Source: Yanghanlia sp047501535 (GTDB lineage Bacteria > Pseudomonadota > Gammaproteobacteria > Burkholderiales > Burkholderiaceae_B). Taken from it: a stretch of DNA of 64,000 nt. The notes under the pieces were generated by a model. The model ran no database searches, was not told the origin of the DNA, and saw nothing but the letters and a program-made list of their open reading frames with translations. The DNA is taken from assembly GCF_047501535.1 (NCBI RefSeq), contig NZ_JAZDRJ010000005.1:62001-126000 (forward strand). Direction: 5' to 3'. The translations under genes and the position numbers were made by a program. Of this stretch, positions 17,419 to 26,576 are shown in pieces (positions within the stretch are counted from its first letter, which is position 1; every line of letters starts with the position of its first letter).

Positions 17419-18621
17419 ATGCAAAACCAACCACTCACAGGCGTACGCATACTGGATATGGCCACCGTGCTGGCCGCGCCCTTTTCCGCCACTTTGTGTG
17501 CGGACATGGGGGCAGAAGTCGTCAAGCTTGAGTTACCCGATGGCAACGACACTCTACGCACGCTCGCTCCGGTTCACAAAGGAAAAGCAGTCTTCTGGAA
17601 GACCGCCAACCGCGGCAAGAAAGGCATTTCCCTGGACGTCCGCCAGCCCGAGGGCCGTGCAATCTTCCTGGATCTCATAAAAGGCTTCGACGTACTGGTA
17701 GAAAATTTTCGTACTGGAACCCTGGACCGCTGGGGCCTTGATATTGAAACACTGCATGCCCGCAACCCCCGACTGATCGTGCTGCGCGTTACCGGATATG
17801 GCCAAACCGGCCCACTGGCCCGCAAACCGGGCTTTGCGCGCATCTTTGAAGCCATGAGCGGCTTCGCACATTTGATCGGCGAAGCGGACGGCCCGCCCCA
17901 GCACATGAATTTTCCGCTTGGCGACGTGGTTACCGGTGTCTTTGGGGCTTTCGCCATCGCCACGGCGCTGGCGGAACGCAACGCCAAGCCTGTAGACGAA
18001 CAATACGGGGTGGAAATAGACCTGTCCGCCACCGAGGCAATGCTGCGGCTGCTCGACCCGCTGCTGGCTGAATACGCCCTCACAGGCGTGGCGCGCAACC
18101 GGGCAGGCTCCAGAGCTACCTATACAGCTCCTTCCAATGTCTACAAGACGAGCGACGGCGCCTGGATCACCGTAGTAAGTTCAGGAAACAACATCTTCAA
18201 ACGCTTGTGCACAGCCATGGAGATGCCCGACCTCGCATCGGAGCCACGGTTTTCCGACAACTTGCAGCGCATGGCCCATCTCGACGAACTGGATGACATG
18301 ATTGCGCAATGGTGCGAACGTCATAGCCTGGAGCAGATATCCGCTGTGCTGGATAAAGAAGACGTGCCATTTACAAAGGTGTACTCGATGGAAGACATCA
18401 TGCAGGACTCGCATCTTCAGGCCAGAGAAGCCATTATCGAGCTCACGGACGACGAACTGGGCAAACTGCCCGCCCCTGCAACGGTGCCCAGGTTTTCACA
18501 CCGGCCTCAAGTCATCCCCTCATCCGGCCCGGAAACCGGTCAGCATAACGCCGAAATTTTCACAGCACTTGGGCTGACCCGCGAAACCCAGTCCGCACTC
18601 AAGGCTCGCGGCATCATCTGA
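17419..18621 (+). CDS. CaiB/BaiF-family (class III) CoA-transferase
   Basis: A 400-residue class III CoA-transferase, which moves CoA between an acyl-CoA donor and a free acid. The N-terminal LTGVRILDMATVLAAPFSATLCADMGAEVVKLE is the family signature, and NRGKKGISLDVRQPEGR and VLVENFRTGTLDRWGLD follow. The catalytic Asp typically lies in the block around HMNFPLGDVVTGVFGAFAI. It is 6 bases behind the acyl-CoA dehydrogenase gene, so the pair may activate and dehydrogenate one acid. The divergent IclR regulators and Bug binding protein complete a small catabolic unit. Confidence 0.92.
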   Translation: MQNQPLTGVRILDMATVLAAPFSATLCADMGAEVVKLELPDGNDTLRTLAPVHKGKAVFWKTANRGKKGISLDVRQPEGRAIFLDLIKGFDVLVENFRTGTLDRWGLDIETLHARNPRLIVLRVTGYGQTGPLARKPGFARIFEAMSGFAHLIGEADGPPQHMNFPLGDVVTGVFGAFAIATALAERNAKPVDEQYGVEIDLSATEAMLRLLDPLLAEYALTGVARNRAGSRATYTAPSNVYKTSDGAWITVVSSGNNIFKRLCTAMEMPDLASEPRFSDNLQRMAHLDELDDMIAQWCERHSLEQISAVLDKEDVPFTKVYSMEDIMQDSHLQAREAIIELTDDELGKLPAPATVPRFSHRPQVIPSSGPETGQHNAEIFTALGLTRETQSALKARGII

Positions 18622-18634
18622 ACAGCGGTAAACA

Positions 18635-18669
18635 GATGAGCAGCAGGGGCGACACCCGTGCTGCTCATC
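18635..18669. terminator. Hairpin between convergent CoA-transferase and tehB
   Basis: GATGAGCAGCA (18635-18645) pairs perfectly with TGCTGCTCATC (18659-18669). The T tract is poor on both strands. It lies between convergent stops at 18621 and 18720 and probably serves both. Confidence 0.55.
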
Positions 18670-18719
18670 ATTCAACGTCACCGGCTTATGTTCTTTCGAA
18701 AGCAGCCATTACCAGACAC

Positions 18720-19304
18720 TCAAGCGGGCTTGCGCGCCAGCATGGTGGCAAATTGCAGCCGGGCGCCATTGTGCATGGTGCCCAGATCTTCGTTGTATTT
18801 GAGCAGTTCCCATCCCTCGTAAGCGGCGCTCAACTGGCCGGGCTCAAAGGTGAAGGGGAAATTCATGGGACAGGGGTAGTCGGGGCTGTCCATGGCGCAA
18901 ACAATCAGGTTGTAGCCCCCCGCCCGGGTGCGCTGCTGCATATCGGCCAGCACAGCATCCACCCTGGAGGGGTGGATGAACATCAGCGTGACCGTGCAGG
19001 CTATGAAATCGTAATCCGCGTCGAGCTCCGCATCGCTGATGTCATACAGGCGGGGCGTGATGGCATCCATGCCTTCCTGGCTGATGATGGATTGCAACTG
19101 CCCCAGCGCGCCCGGGTTGACATCCACCGCCGTCACCTTGAAGCCACGCTGCGCCAGATACAGCGCATTACGCCCATTGGAACACCCCATATCCAGCGCA
19201 TCGCCAGGGCTGACAAGCTCGCAAGCCGAAACGACCTCGCTATGCGCCGGGTTCAATCCGTATTTCTGGTTCAAATCCGCAGACACTTTTGCTCCTTGTT
19301 TCAT
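18720..19304 (-). CDS. tehB: SAM-dependent methyltransferase, TehB type
   Basis: A cytoplasmic class I methyltransferase of 194 residues. LDMGCSNGRNALYLA is the SAM-binding motif I; LYDISDAELDADYDFIACTVTLMFI and GGYNLIVCAMDSPDYPCP match TehB closely, as do NEDLGTMH and the end FATMLARK. TehB proteins methylate tellurite and selenium compounds and confer tellurite resistance. The partner channel gene tehA is not next to it. It is a stand-alone gene convergent with the CoA-transferase gene. Confidence 0.85.
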   Translation of the reverse strand: MKQGAKVSADLNQKYGLNPAHSEVVSACELVSPGDALDMGCSNGRNALYLAQRGFKVTAVDVNPGALGQLQSIISQEGMDAITPRLYDISDAELDADYDFIACTVTLMFIHPSRVDAVLADMQQRTRAGGYNLIVCAMDSPDYPCPMNFPFTFEPGQLSAAYEGWELLKYNEDLGTMHNGARLQFATMLARKPA

Positions 19305-19480
19305 CAGCCTGGAAGTGTAGGGCAGCTCCGGATCTTTCTGAGTGATAACCCCACTCCCGTCATCCGTACCGGGCTTACGTGCTTGAGTCCGTTTTAATCC
19401 AAGCGCCCGTTACACTCTACAATCACACCCGCGAGGGTTGGAAACCACCACGAATTCCGCTGTCAGCGCAAACCTTTAGT

Positions 19481-20374
19481 ATGAACAGATCATCGTGCCA
19501 TCAACGCCGCAGCCTGTTGGGCCTGTTATTGGGAATGTGCCTGCCCAGGTCGTACGCCGCCTCAGCTCCTGTTTTCAGCGTTCAGACCGAGTCGTCACTG
19601 GCGCACGGCATGGCTTTGCTGCATGCCGCCTTGAGGGCTGCCGGGTTTCCCGCCAATCTGGCCAATGCCCCCCATGCGTCCGAAGCGCGCAATCTGCACG
19701 AAATCACTGTCGGCCGCATCCATATCAATATGCTGCCAGCCTCGCCCGAGCGTCTGGCCTTGGTGGAAGCAGGCCGATTGAGGATGATCCCCGTTCCGCT
19801 GGAGCGCGGTTTGCTGGGCTGGCGCACTTCCTTTGTGCCGCAGGGTCGGCAAGAGCAGTTCGCCCATATTCGCAACCTGGAAGATCTGCGAACCTTGACA
19901 GTCGGCCAAGGCGTAGGCTGGAAGGATCTGGAAATCTATCGTGCCGCCGGTATTGCAACCCGCGAGCTGCAGGCTTGGCGAAATGGGGAATTCGTCGCGC
20001 AAATGATGAATGGCGTCATTGATTTATTCCCCATGGGCCTGGAAGAGTCACTGAGTTATTTTCTGCCCTATTTTCGTGAACGCCATCTGCAACTGATGTT
20101 GGATAAGACGCTGTTGCTGCATTACCCGTGGCATCGTTTTGTCTGGGTATCTCCACATTCTGATGCCGATGAGCTTTACCATGCCCTGCAAGAAGGCTTC
20201 GACATCATCTGCAATAATGGAACCTTCGAAGCCACCTGGAACCAGACGCGCCGCGCGCCACCGGCAGACTCCTGGCAAGGGCGCACGGTCATTCGGCTGG
20301 AAAACCCCTTCTACAGCCCGGATATTGTGCCGCAACGCTACCAGCATCTCTTGCTGCGGCCGGATATATCGTGA
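19481..20374 (+). CDS. Periplasmic substrate-binding-like protein paired with a diguanylate cyclase
   Basis: A secreted protein of about 297 residues. The N-terminus (QRRSLLGLLLGMC) has a twin-Arg followed by a short hydrophobic core, so it may be a Tat or Sec substrate. The mature part resembles family 3 periplasmic binding proteins (ligand-binding cleft with GVGWKDLEIYRAAGI and NGEFVAQMMNGVIDLFPMG), but it has no ABC permease or ATPase beside it. The ORF is open to 19379; the ATG at 19481 gives the export signal. Its stop shares bases with the start of the diguanylate cyclase gene. Most likely it senses a ligand in the periplasm and signals to that enzyme. Confidence 0.7.
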   Translation: MNRSSCHQRRSLLGLLLGMCLPRSYAASAPVFSVQTESSLAHGMALLHAALRAAGFPANLANAPHASEARNLHEITVGRIHINMLPASPERLALVEAGRLRMIPVPLERGLLGWRTSFVPQGRQEQFAHIRNLEDLRTLTVGQGVGWKDLEIYRAAGIATRELQAWRNGEFVAQMMNGVIDLFPMGLEESLSYFLPYFRERHLQLMLDKTLLLHYPWHRFVWVSPHSDADELYHALQEGFDIICNNGTFEATWNQTRRAPPADSWQGRTVIRLENPFYSPDIVPQRYQHLLLRPDIS

Positions 20375-21510
20375 TGTCCTCTCAAACACTCTATTCACGA
20401 TTCTGGCGCCGGTTATTGCCCCTGTTGGCCCTGGCTTATGTTCTGGCGGCTGCAATCACAGCGGGGCTGTATTATCAGGGCCAATTGGAAGAAGCCAGCG
20501 AACAGCGTCGCCAGACGCTGCAAACCTTCGCCAACGTGCTGATCAAACCGCTGTGGGACTGCAACAGCCTGACTGCCCGCGGGATTATCGAGGCCTTGAT
20601 GCTGCAGCACGATGTACGAGGCGTGAGCGCATTGGATCAGTGCGCCCAACAGCCCATTCACGCGGGTGTGCTGCCCGGAAAGGACAGCAAAGACACCTTG
20701 AGCACTCCGCTGCGCTATATTGATGAAGCGGGCCGCGCCCATGCCTTGGGCGAACTGCGCATCGCTTTTCAGCCCATCTCCATTTTCACAGCGGCCGCGC
20801 GAGGCCTGGCGCCGCAGCTCGCAGTCTTCCTGTCGATGCTGACAGCAGTGCTGGCCAGCACCCTGTGGACGCTTGGCCGTACCGTCGGCCAACCGCTTTC
20901 AGATCTGCGACGGGCCATGCGGGATCACCAGACTCTGGATCCCATTCCGCCCGACTGGACGGAAGAACTCACGGAAGTCACTCAAACCTACAACACCCAG
21001 TTACGGGAACTGCGCCGCCAGGCCCGCCGCGATCCGCTCACTGGGCTGGCCAACCGCCTGCTACTGGAAGAGCACATGGAGCGCGCTCTCATTCAGGCGA
21101 AACGCACGGGCGCTTGCGGCCGCGTGCTGGTGCTTGACCTGAACAAGTTCAAGCAGGTCAACGATACGCTGGGCCATGCCGCCGGCGACGAGCTCTTGCG
21201 CACGGTTGCGCAGCGTCTGCTTGCCTGTGTGCGCAGCACAGACATCGTGGCCAGGCTGGGTGGCGACGAATTCGTCGTTGTGACCAGCCAGGCTTCCCCC
21301 GACACGGCAGCGGAAGAGGCCTTGACACTGATTGCGCGTATCAGAGAAGTCGTGAATCATCCCGCCATCTGGGAAGGCACGCCCATGGAACTTTCCATCA
21401 GTATCGGAGTAGCGAGTTTCGGCAAGGAGGGCGGCTCCATATCCGCCCTCCTGCAAGAAGCCGACGCCAATATGTACCTGGACAAGGCCCGGAGCCGCCA
21501 GGCCACTTAA
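20374..21510 (+). CDS. Membrane diguanylate cyclase (GGDEF)
   Basis: An inner-membrane enzyme of about 378 residues that makes cyclic di-GMP from GTP. Two hydrophobic segments (about residues 12-32 and 140-160) flank a ~105-residue periplasmic domain with a CxxP-type pair of cysteines (WDCNSLT and LDQCAQQP). A HAMP-like linker leads to the catalytic domain. The active-site GGDEF is intact at about residues 296-300. The inhibitory I-site RSTD sits exactly five residues before it, so product feedback is expected. GTG 20371 or ATG 20374 can start it; both overlap the upstream stop. No EAL domain is present. Confidence 0.93.
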   Translation: MSSQTLYSRFWRRLLPLLALAYVLAAAITAGLYYQGQLEEASEQRRQTLQTFANVLIKPLWDCNSLTARGIIEALMLQHDVRGVSALDQCAQQPIHAGVLPGKDSKDTLSTPLRYIDEAGRAHALGELRIAFQPISIFTAAARGLAPQLAVFLSMLTAVLASTLWTLGRTVGQPLSDLRRAMRDHQTLDPIPPDWTEELTEVTQTYNTQLRELRRQARRDPLTGLANRLLLEEHMERALIQAKRTGACGRVLVLDLNKFKQVNDTLGHAAGDELLRTVAQRLLACVRSTDIVARLGGDEFVVVTSQASPDTAAEEALTLIARIREVVNHPAIWEGTPMELSISIGVASFGKEGGSISALLQEADANMYLDKARSRQAT

Positions 21511-21550
21511 CCGCCCTGCTCAAGCCCCGCCAGCGCGATTACGAACAGCC

Positions 21551-21592
21551 CAAAAAAAGAAAAAACCCGCCAGCCTTTCAGCGAGCGGGTTT
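21551..21592 (-). terminator. Intrinsic terminator of icd
   Basis: On the minus strand the 8-bp stem AAACCCGC/GCGGGTTT (21585-21592 with 21563-21570) runs into a T-rich tail (complement of 21551-21565). It begins 32 bases after the icd stop. Confidence 0.88.
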
Positions 21593-21623
21593 CGTGTACT
21601 GCAATGTACGACTGTGAACAGTC

Positions 21624-22880
21624 TTACATGTTCTCGATCATGACCTGACCAAAGCCCGAGCAAGACACTTGAGTTGCACCTTCCATCAGACGTGCGAAGT
21701 CGTAGGTGACCTTCTTCGACAGGATGGATTTTTCCATGCTGGAGATGATGAGGTCGGCGGCTTCCGTCCAGCCCATGTGGCGCAGCATCATTTCTGCGGA
21801 CAGGATTTCGGAACCGGGGTTCACGTAATCTTTGCCGGCATACTTGGGAGCCGTGCCGTGGGTGGCTTCGAACATGGCCACGGAGTCAGACAGGTTAGCG
21901 CCGGGAGCGATACCGATACCGCCTACTTGAGCTGCCAGAGCGTCGGAGACGTAGTCGCCGTTCAGGTTCAGTGTAGCGATGACATCGTACTCGGCCGGGC
22001 GCAACAGGATTTGCTGCAGGAAAGCGTCGGCGATGGAATCCTTAACGGTGATTTCGCGACCCGTCTTGGGGTTCTTGAATTTGCACCATGGGCCGCCGTC
22101 GATAGGCTGAGCGCCGAACTCTTCACGGGCCAGCTCGTAACCCCAATCGCGGAAGCCACCTTCGGTGAACTTCATGATGTTGCCCTTGTGAACCAGGGTC
22201 ACGGAGCTGCGATCGTTGTCGATAGCGTACTGGATGGCCTTGCGGACCAGACGCTTGGTGCCTTCTACGGAAACGGGCTTAACACCGATGCCGGAAGTTT
22301 CCGGGAAGCGGATCTTGTTGACGCCAAGTTCGTTCTGCAGGAAGTCGATGAGCTTGCGAGCTTCTGCGCTGCCGGATTCGAACTCGATACCTGCATAGAT
22401 GTCTTCCGAGTTTTCGCGGAAGATGACCATGTTGGTTTTCTCGGGCTCACGAACGGGGGAAGGCACACCCTTGAAGTACTGAATGGGGCGCAGGCAGACG
22501 TAGAGGTCGAGCTGCTGACGCAGGGCCACGTTCAGGGAACGGATGCCACCGCCAACCGGCGTGGTGAGCGGGCCTTTGATGGAGACCACGTAATCGCGCA
22601 CAGCGTCGAGCGTTTCTTCGGGCAGCCAGACGTCGGGGCCGTAAACCTTGGTGGACTTTTCGCCGGCGTAGACTTCCATCCAGTGGATCTTGCGCTTGCC
22701 GCCGTAGGCCTTGGCGACTGCAGCATCCACCACCTTGAGCATGACGGGGGTGATATCTGCGCCTGTGCCGTCGCCCTCGATGTAGGGGATGATGGGTTCA
22801 TCAGGTACGTTGAGCGAGAAATCGGCATTGACCGTGATTTTCTGGCCCCCTGCGGGAACCTTGATATGCTGGTAGGACAT
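21624..22880 (-). CDS. icd: NADP-dependent isocitrate dehydrogenase
   Basis: A TCA-cycle enzyme that makes 2-oxoglutarate, CO2 and NADPH from isocitrate. It is about 418 residues, the length of the E. coli-type dimeric enzyme. The substrate loop GGIRSLNVALRQQLDLYVCLRP contains the Ser that AceK phosphorylates in enteric bacteria. FRENSEDIYAGIE and the metal and cofactor region NLNGDYVSDALAAQVGG with ATHGTAPKYAGKD are present. The start at 22880 has GGAG six bases upstream, although the ORF is open to 22919. A terminator follows. No aceK lies nearby. Confidence 0.97.
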   Translation of the reverse strand: MSYQHIKVPAGGQKITVNADFSLNVPDEPIIPYIEGDGTGADITPVMLKVVDAAVAKAYGGKRKIHWMEVYAGEKSTKVYGPDVWLPEETLDAVRDYVVSIKGPLTTPVGGGIRSLNVALRQQLDLYVCLRPIQYFKGVPSPVREPEKTNMVIFRENSEDIYAGIEFESGSAEARKLIDFLQNELGVNKIRFPETSGIGVKPVSVEGTKRLVRKAIQYAIDNDRSSVTLVHKGNIMKFTEGGFRDWGYELAREEFGAQPIDGGPWCKFKNPKTGREITVKDSIADAFLQQILLRPAEYDVIATLNLNGDYVSDALAAQVGGIGIAPGANLSDSVAMFEATHGTAPKYAGKDYVNPGSEILSAEMMLRHMGWTEAADLIISSMEKSILSKKVTYDFARLMEGATQVSCSGFGQVMIENM

Positions 22881-23036
22881 GAATGCTCCAGGGATAAAAT
22901 CTGACAAGCGACAGGGCACGGAGACACCGCACCCTAGTCTTATATAAGAGTACTCAGTAGTTTAGCCTAAATTAAGGGTTTACATCAGGACCCCGTTAAA
23001 ATAGGTTTATTCCTCAAAGAACGGCATCTAACATCC

Positions 23037-23462
23037 ATGTTCAACCCATCTCGCGAACAAGTCCGGCAGTTTTTCACTGACGCCTGGGCACGACATAAGT
23101 CTGGGGGCGTGCTGACACCGCTCGAAACCATCGCTGCCCGCATTATGGAGCAGCACCCAGAGTATCAGGCCGATCTCGAAGACCCGCAAGCAGAACATCG
23201 CGATTACAGCGTGGAAGAGGGAAAGACCAACCCTTTCCTGCATATGTCCATGCATATGGCCATTCAAGAACAGGTGTCGATCGACCATCCGCCAGGCATA
23301 CGCGCCGCCCACGAAAAACTTTCGGCCCGTATCGGCCCACACGAGACCGAGCACGTCATCATGGAAGCGCTTGGGCAGGTGATCTGGGAAGCCCAGCGCC
23401 TGGGCGCCCCACCCGACAATGACAAATACCTGGACCTGATACTGCGCCACACCACCCGCTGA
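23037..23462 (+). CDS. DUF1841 family protein
   Basis: A cytoplasmic protein of 141 residues, recognised as DUF1841 by MFNPSREQVRQFF at the start, NPFLHMSMHMAIQEQ in the middle, and HETEHVIMEALGQVIWEAQR near the end. The family is conserved in beta- and gammaproteobacteria and has no assigned function. HETEH looks like a zinc-protease motif, but the following helix does not prove catalysis. It is divergent from icd, with 156 bases between the starts. Confidence 0.85.
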   Translation: MFNPSREQVRQFFTDAWARHKSGGVLTPLETIAARIMEQHPEYQADLEDPQAEHRDYSVEEGKTNPFLHMSMHMAIQEQVSIDHPPGIRAAHEKLSARIGPHETEHVIMEALGQVIWEAQRLGAPPDNDKYLDLILRHTTR

Positions 23463-23579
23463 CGCCACCGCTGCCGGCCCGATTCGCCGCGAACTTATAT
23501 CGCTCGTCTATCTTCTATATAGATATGCAAGTCGAGCAAGATCGACAGACTGGCCACATGCCGGCAGCCGGCCGCCTTA

Positions 23580-23948
23580 CTAACGTCGTACGCTTAGATC
23601 GGATGGCAGGCTGGACAACCAGGCGGCAATATTCTGAATGTCGGCATCGCTAAGTTGCGGCACCAGCGCCGTCATGACGGCATTGCTGCGCGCATTGACC
23701 CCGCCGCCACTCGCACCGCGCTGGTACGAACGCAAAGCATGGCGCAGGTAATCGGCATGCTGACCTGCCAGTACCGGATAAGAAGGCAGCACTGAAGACT
23801 TGCCGTCGGCTCCGTGACAGGATGCGCAAGCGAATTTTTCAAAGGCTGCCTGCCCCGCCACGAGGTCAGCCGCGGTAGAAGGGCCACAGGCAAACGCAGA
23901 CGCCAAGCCGATGGCCGCCCCAAGTTTGATGGTGGGTAGTTTTATCAT
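23580..23948 (-). CDS. Class I cytochrome c (c553-like), second of a tandem pair
   Basis: An exported single-haem cytochrome of 122 residues. A signal peptide (about residues 1-26, ending STA) precedes the haem-attachment motif CASCH at residues 41-45. A Met in the NAVMTALVPQLSDADIQNIAAWLSS region should be the sixth haem ligand. It lies 13 bases after the other cytochrome gene and is similar in fold, so the pair probably forms a c4-like electron shuttle from two separate chains. Electron donor and acceptor are not shown by context. Confidence 0.9.
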   Translation of the reverse strand: MIKLPTIKLGAAIGLASAFACGPSTAADLVAGQAAFEKFACASCHGADGKSSVLPSYPVLAGQHADYLRHALRSYQRGASGGGVNARSNAVMTALVPQLSDADIQNIAAWLSSLPSDLSVRR

Positions 23949-23961
23949 CGTGCGTTCCCCC

Positions 23962-24315
23962 TTACCTCAGATTGGAATAATAGGCAGCCAGATCAGCCAT
24001 ATCTTGGTCAGACAAGGTTTGGGCAATGGCTTGCATGGTAGGGAAGGTACGTGCGCCCGTCGCGTAATCCCGTAGAGCGGTCACAATATATTCAGCGTTC
24101 TGGCCGGCGATCTTCGGAACGTGGTAAACCTCAGGGAAGCTGGCCTTGTAGCCAGGGATGCCATGACAGCCAATGCACATGGATACTTTCGACCGGGCTG
24201 CCTCGGCATTTCCCTCGATTGCCGTGTTGCCGGTTTCTTCCTGTGCCGACGCCATGCTGAGAAATGTCGCGGCCAATACAGCAAAGGCGCGTGTAAGGGA
24301 ACTTCGCAACTTCAT
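23962..24315 (-). CDS. Class I cytochrome c, first of a tandem pair
   Basis: An exported single-haem cytochrome of 117 residues. The signal peptide ends near ASA (residue 24), the haem motif CIGCH is at residues 47-51, and a Met in FPTMQAIAQTLSDQDM is the likely axial ligand. It is first in a two-gene unit with the gene at 23580 and divergent from the MoxR gene. Each protein looks like half of a dihaem cytochrome c4. Confidence 0.9.
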   Translation of the reverse strand: MKLRSSLTRAFAVLAATFLSMASAQEETGNTAIEGNAEAARSKVSMCIGCHGIPGYKASFPEVYHVPKIAGQNAEYIVTALRDYATGARTFPTMQAIAQTLSDQDMADLAAYYSNLR

Positions 24316-24461
24316 GACTGATGGCCCTTATGAAATTTACAGATAATTGATTTTTATCAAACAAACCCCATAAAACTGTCAGTGTACGATAATCCAAACT
24401 CTGCACGATGACCAGAAACAAGTTGTCACGGATACCGTGAAGCAATTAAAGAAGGATGAGA

Positions 24462-25334
24462 ATGAGCCCCGTTTCCGCCACCCCCCAGCCCCGCTTTGAA
24501 GGTACTGATCGCTACGTCGCCACCGACGATCTCAAAATGGCGGTTAACGCCGCACTGGCCCTGCAAAGGCCTTTGCTCATCAAGGGAGAGCCCGGCACCG
24601 GCAAGACCATGCTGGCCGAAGAAGTCGCCGCCGCGCTGGGGCGCCCGCTGCTGCAGTGGCATATCAAATCCACCACTAAAGCCCACCAGGGCCTCTACGA
24701 ATACGACGCGGTTTCACGGCTACGCGATTCACAACTGGGTGACGAAAAAGTCCGCGATATTCGCAACTACATTGTGCGCGGCACCCTGTGGGAGGCTTTT
24801 GAGTCGGATGAGCCCGTTGTCGTGCTTATCGACGAAATCGACAAGGCTGACATCGAGTTCCCCAACGATTTGCTGCGCGAACTGGACCGCATGGAATTCC
24901 ATGTGTACGAGACCCAGCAGACTGTTAAAGCCCGCCATCGCCCCCTCATCATCATCACATCCAACAATGAAAAAGACCTGCCAGACGCCTTTCTGCGCCG
25001 CTGCTTTTTCCATTACATCGCCTTCCCGGATCGCGACACCATGCAATCCATTGTGGACGTGCACTTTCCGGGTATCCGTGAAGATGTTGTCCGCGCCGCA
25101 TTGGACACCTTCTTCACCCTGCGTGATGTGCCCGGCTTGAAGAAAAAACCCTCCACATCGGAATTCTTGGATTGGCTGCAACTGCTGGTAAGTGAAGGCG
25201 TACCTGCCGATAAAGTAGCCGGCGGCCCGGATAGCGAGCTTCCCCAACTGGCCGGGGCGCTGCTCAAGAACGAGCAGGATCTCTCCCTGCTTGAACGGCT
25301 GACCGCTATGACTCGCGCCACCCGTCGCCATTGA
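24462..25334 (+). CDS. MoxR-family AAA+ ATPase
   Basis: A cytoplasmic AAA+ chaperone-like ATPase of about 290 residues. It shows Walker A GEPGTGKT, Walker B VVLIDEIDKAD, sensor IITSNNEKDLPDAFLRRC and the lid helix region. AAGGA at 24452-24456 sits 5 bases before the ATG at 24462, making that start better than the ATG at 24456. The VWA-domain gene starts 15 bases after its stop. MoxR and VWA (CoxE-like) proteins act together in metal insertion or maturation of enzymes; the client here is unknown. Confidence 0.92.
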   Translation: MSPVSATPQPRFEGTDRYVATDDLKMAVNAALALQRPLLIKGEPGTGKTMLAEEVAAALGRPLLQWHIKSTTKAHQGLYEYDAVSRLRDSQLGDEKVRDIRNYIVRGTLWEAFESDEPVVVLIDEIDKADIEFPNDLLRELDRMEFHVYETQQTVKARHRPLIIITSNNEKDLPDAFLRRCFFHYIAFPDRDTMQSIVDVHFPGIREDVVRAALDTFFTLRDVPGLKKKPSTSEFLDWLQLLVSEGVPADKVAGGPDSELPQLAGALLKNEQDLSLLERLTAMTRATRRH

Positions 25335-25349
25335 TTCCGGGCTCTCATC

Positions 25350-26522
25350 ATGCTGCTTGATTTTTTCTACCACCTGCGAAAAAGCGGCCTGCCGGTTTCG
25401 GTGCAGGAATACCTCACGCTATTGGAAACCCTGCGCACCGACATCATGCAGCCTTCCGTTGATGATTTCTATCACGTGGCCCGCATGACGCTGGTCAAGG
25501 ATGAAACCCTGTTCGACCGCTACGACCGCGCCTTTGCCGCTTTTTATGGCCAGATCGCCGCCATGTATCCGCAGGGCAAAGAAATTCCTCTGGAATGGCT
25601 GGTAAAGGAGTTCCAGAAAAAGCTCACGCCCGAGGAAAAAGCCGCGCTTGAAAAGCACGGCTGGGACAAACTCATGGAAATGTTCCGCGAGCGTTTGGAA
25701 GAACAAAAAGGGCGGCATGCAGGTGGGAACAAATGGATAGGCACAGGCGGCAGTTCACCTTTCGGGCATGGGGGCTATCACCCGGAAGGCATACGCATAG
25801 GCGGGCCGTCTGCGGGTAACCGCACCGCCATCAAAGTCTGGGAAAAACGCGAGTTCCGCGACTACGACGACCAACAAGAACTCGGCACGCGTAATTTCAA
25901 AGTGGCGCTGCGGCGCCTGCGGCGTTTCGCCCGCGAAGGTGCTGAATCAGAGCTCGATCTGGAAGACACGATCGCCAGCACCGCCCGCAACGCGGGGCTA
26001 CTCGATATTCGCATGGTGCCGGAACGGCATAATGCCGTGAAAGTGCTTATGCTGCTGGATGTCGGCGGCAGCATGGACGATCACATCGCCCGCGTAGAAG
26101 AACTGTTCTCAGCGGCGCGCAGCGAGTTCCGCAACTTGGAAGTCTTTTATTTCCACAACTGCCCATACGAAAACTTGTGGCGCAACAATGCGCGGCGCCA
26201 CACCGAACGCTTTGAAACCTGGGACGTTCTGCGGCGCTTCAACGAAGATTGGCGGCTCATCATTGTGGGAGACGCCACAATGAGCCCATACGAAATTCTG
26301 CAACCCGGCGGCTCGGTCGAGCACTACAACAAAGAAACCGGCGCCGCCTGGATGCAACGCCTGCTGGACGCCTGGCCCAAAGCTGTGTGGTTGAACCCCG
26401 AACCCCAGGGCTATTGGCAATACCGCCAATCCATTGCCATACTGCGCGACATCATGCACGACCGCATGTTCCCCATCACCATGGACGGGCTGGAACGTGC
26501 CATGCGCCTGCTGTCCAAGTAA
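25350..26522 (+). CDS. VWA-domain protein, CoxE-like partner of MoxR
   Basis: A cytoplasmic protein of 390 residues. The N-terminal half is helical (FFYHLRKSGLPVSVQEYLTLLETL is typical of this group). A glycine-rich linker (GGNKWIGTGGSSPFGHGG) follows. The C-terminal VWA domain carries a MIDAS-like DVGGSMDDHI and a further Thr/Asp site at GDATMSPYE. The MIDAS core has DxGxS as required. It is co-transcribed with the upstream MoxR ATPase gene; such pairs remodel partner proteins. Confidence 0.9.
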   Translation: MLLDFFYHLRKSGLPVSVQEYLTLLETLRTDIMQPSVDDFYHVARMTLVKDETLFDRYDRAFAAFYGQIAAMYPQGKEIPLEWLVKEFQKKLTPEEKAALEKHGWDKLMEMFRERLEEQKGRHAGGNKWIGTGGSSPFGHGGYHPEGIRIGGPSAGNRTAIKVWEKREFRDYDDQQELGTRNFKVALRRLRRFAREGAESELDLEDTIASTARNAGLLDIRMVPERHNAVKVLMLLDVGGSMDDHIARVEELFSAARSEFRNLEVFYFHNCPYENLWRNNARRHTERFETWDVLRRFNEDWRLIIVGDATMSPYEILQPGGSVEHYNKETGAAWMQRLLDAWPKAVWLNPEPQGYWQYRQSIAILRDIMHDRMFPITMDGLERAMRLLSK

Positions 26523-26576
26523 GACAGTCCTTTGCTTCCCGCCCGCACCTCAGATTGCCGTAACAAAAAGGAAGTC

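Noticed and set aside
21669..22904. 411-codon open frame opposite icd
   Set aside because: Antisense shadow of icd; repetitive Val/Gly/His content and no recognisable domain.
23143..23462. DUF1841 protein as a zinc protease because of HETEH
   Set aside because: The spacing and surrounding helix do not match a known metalloprotease well enough to assign catalysis.
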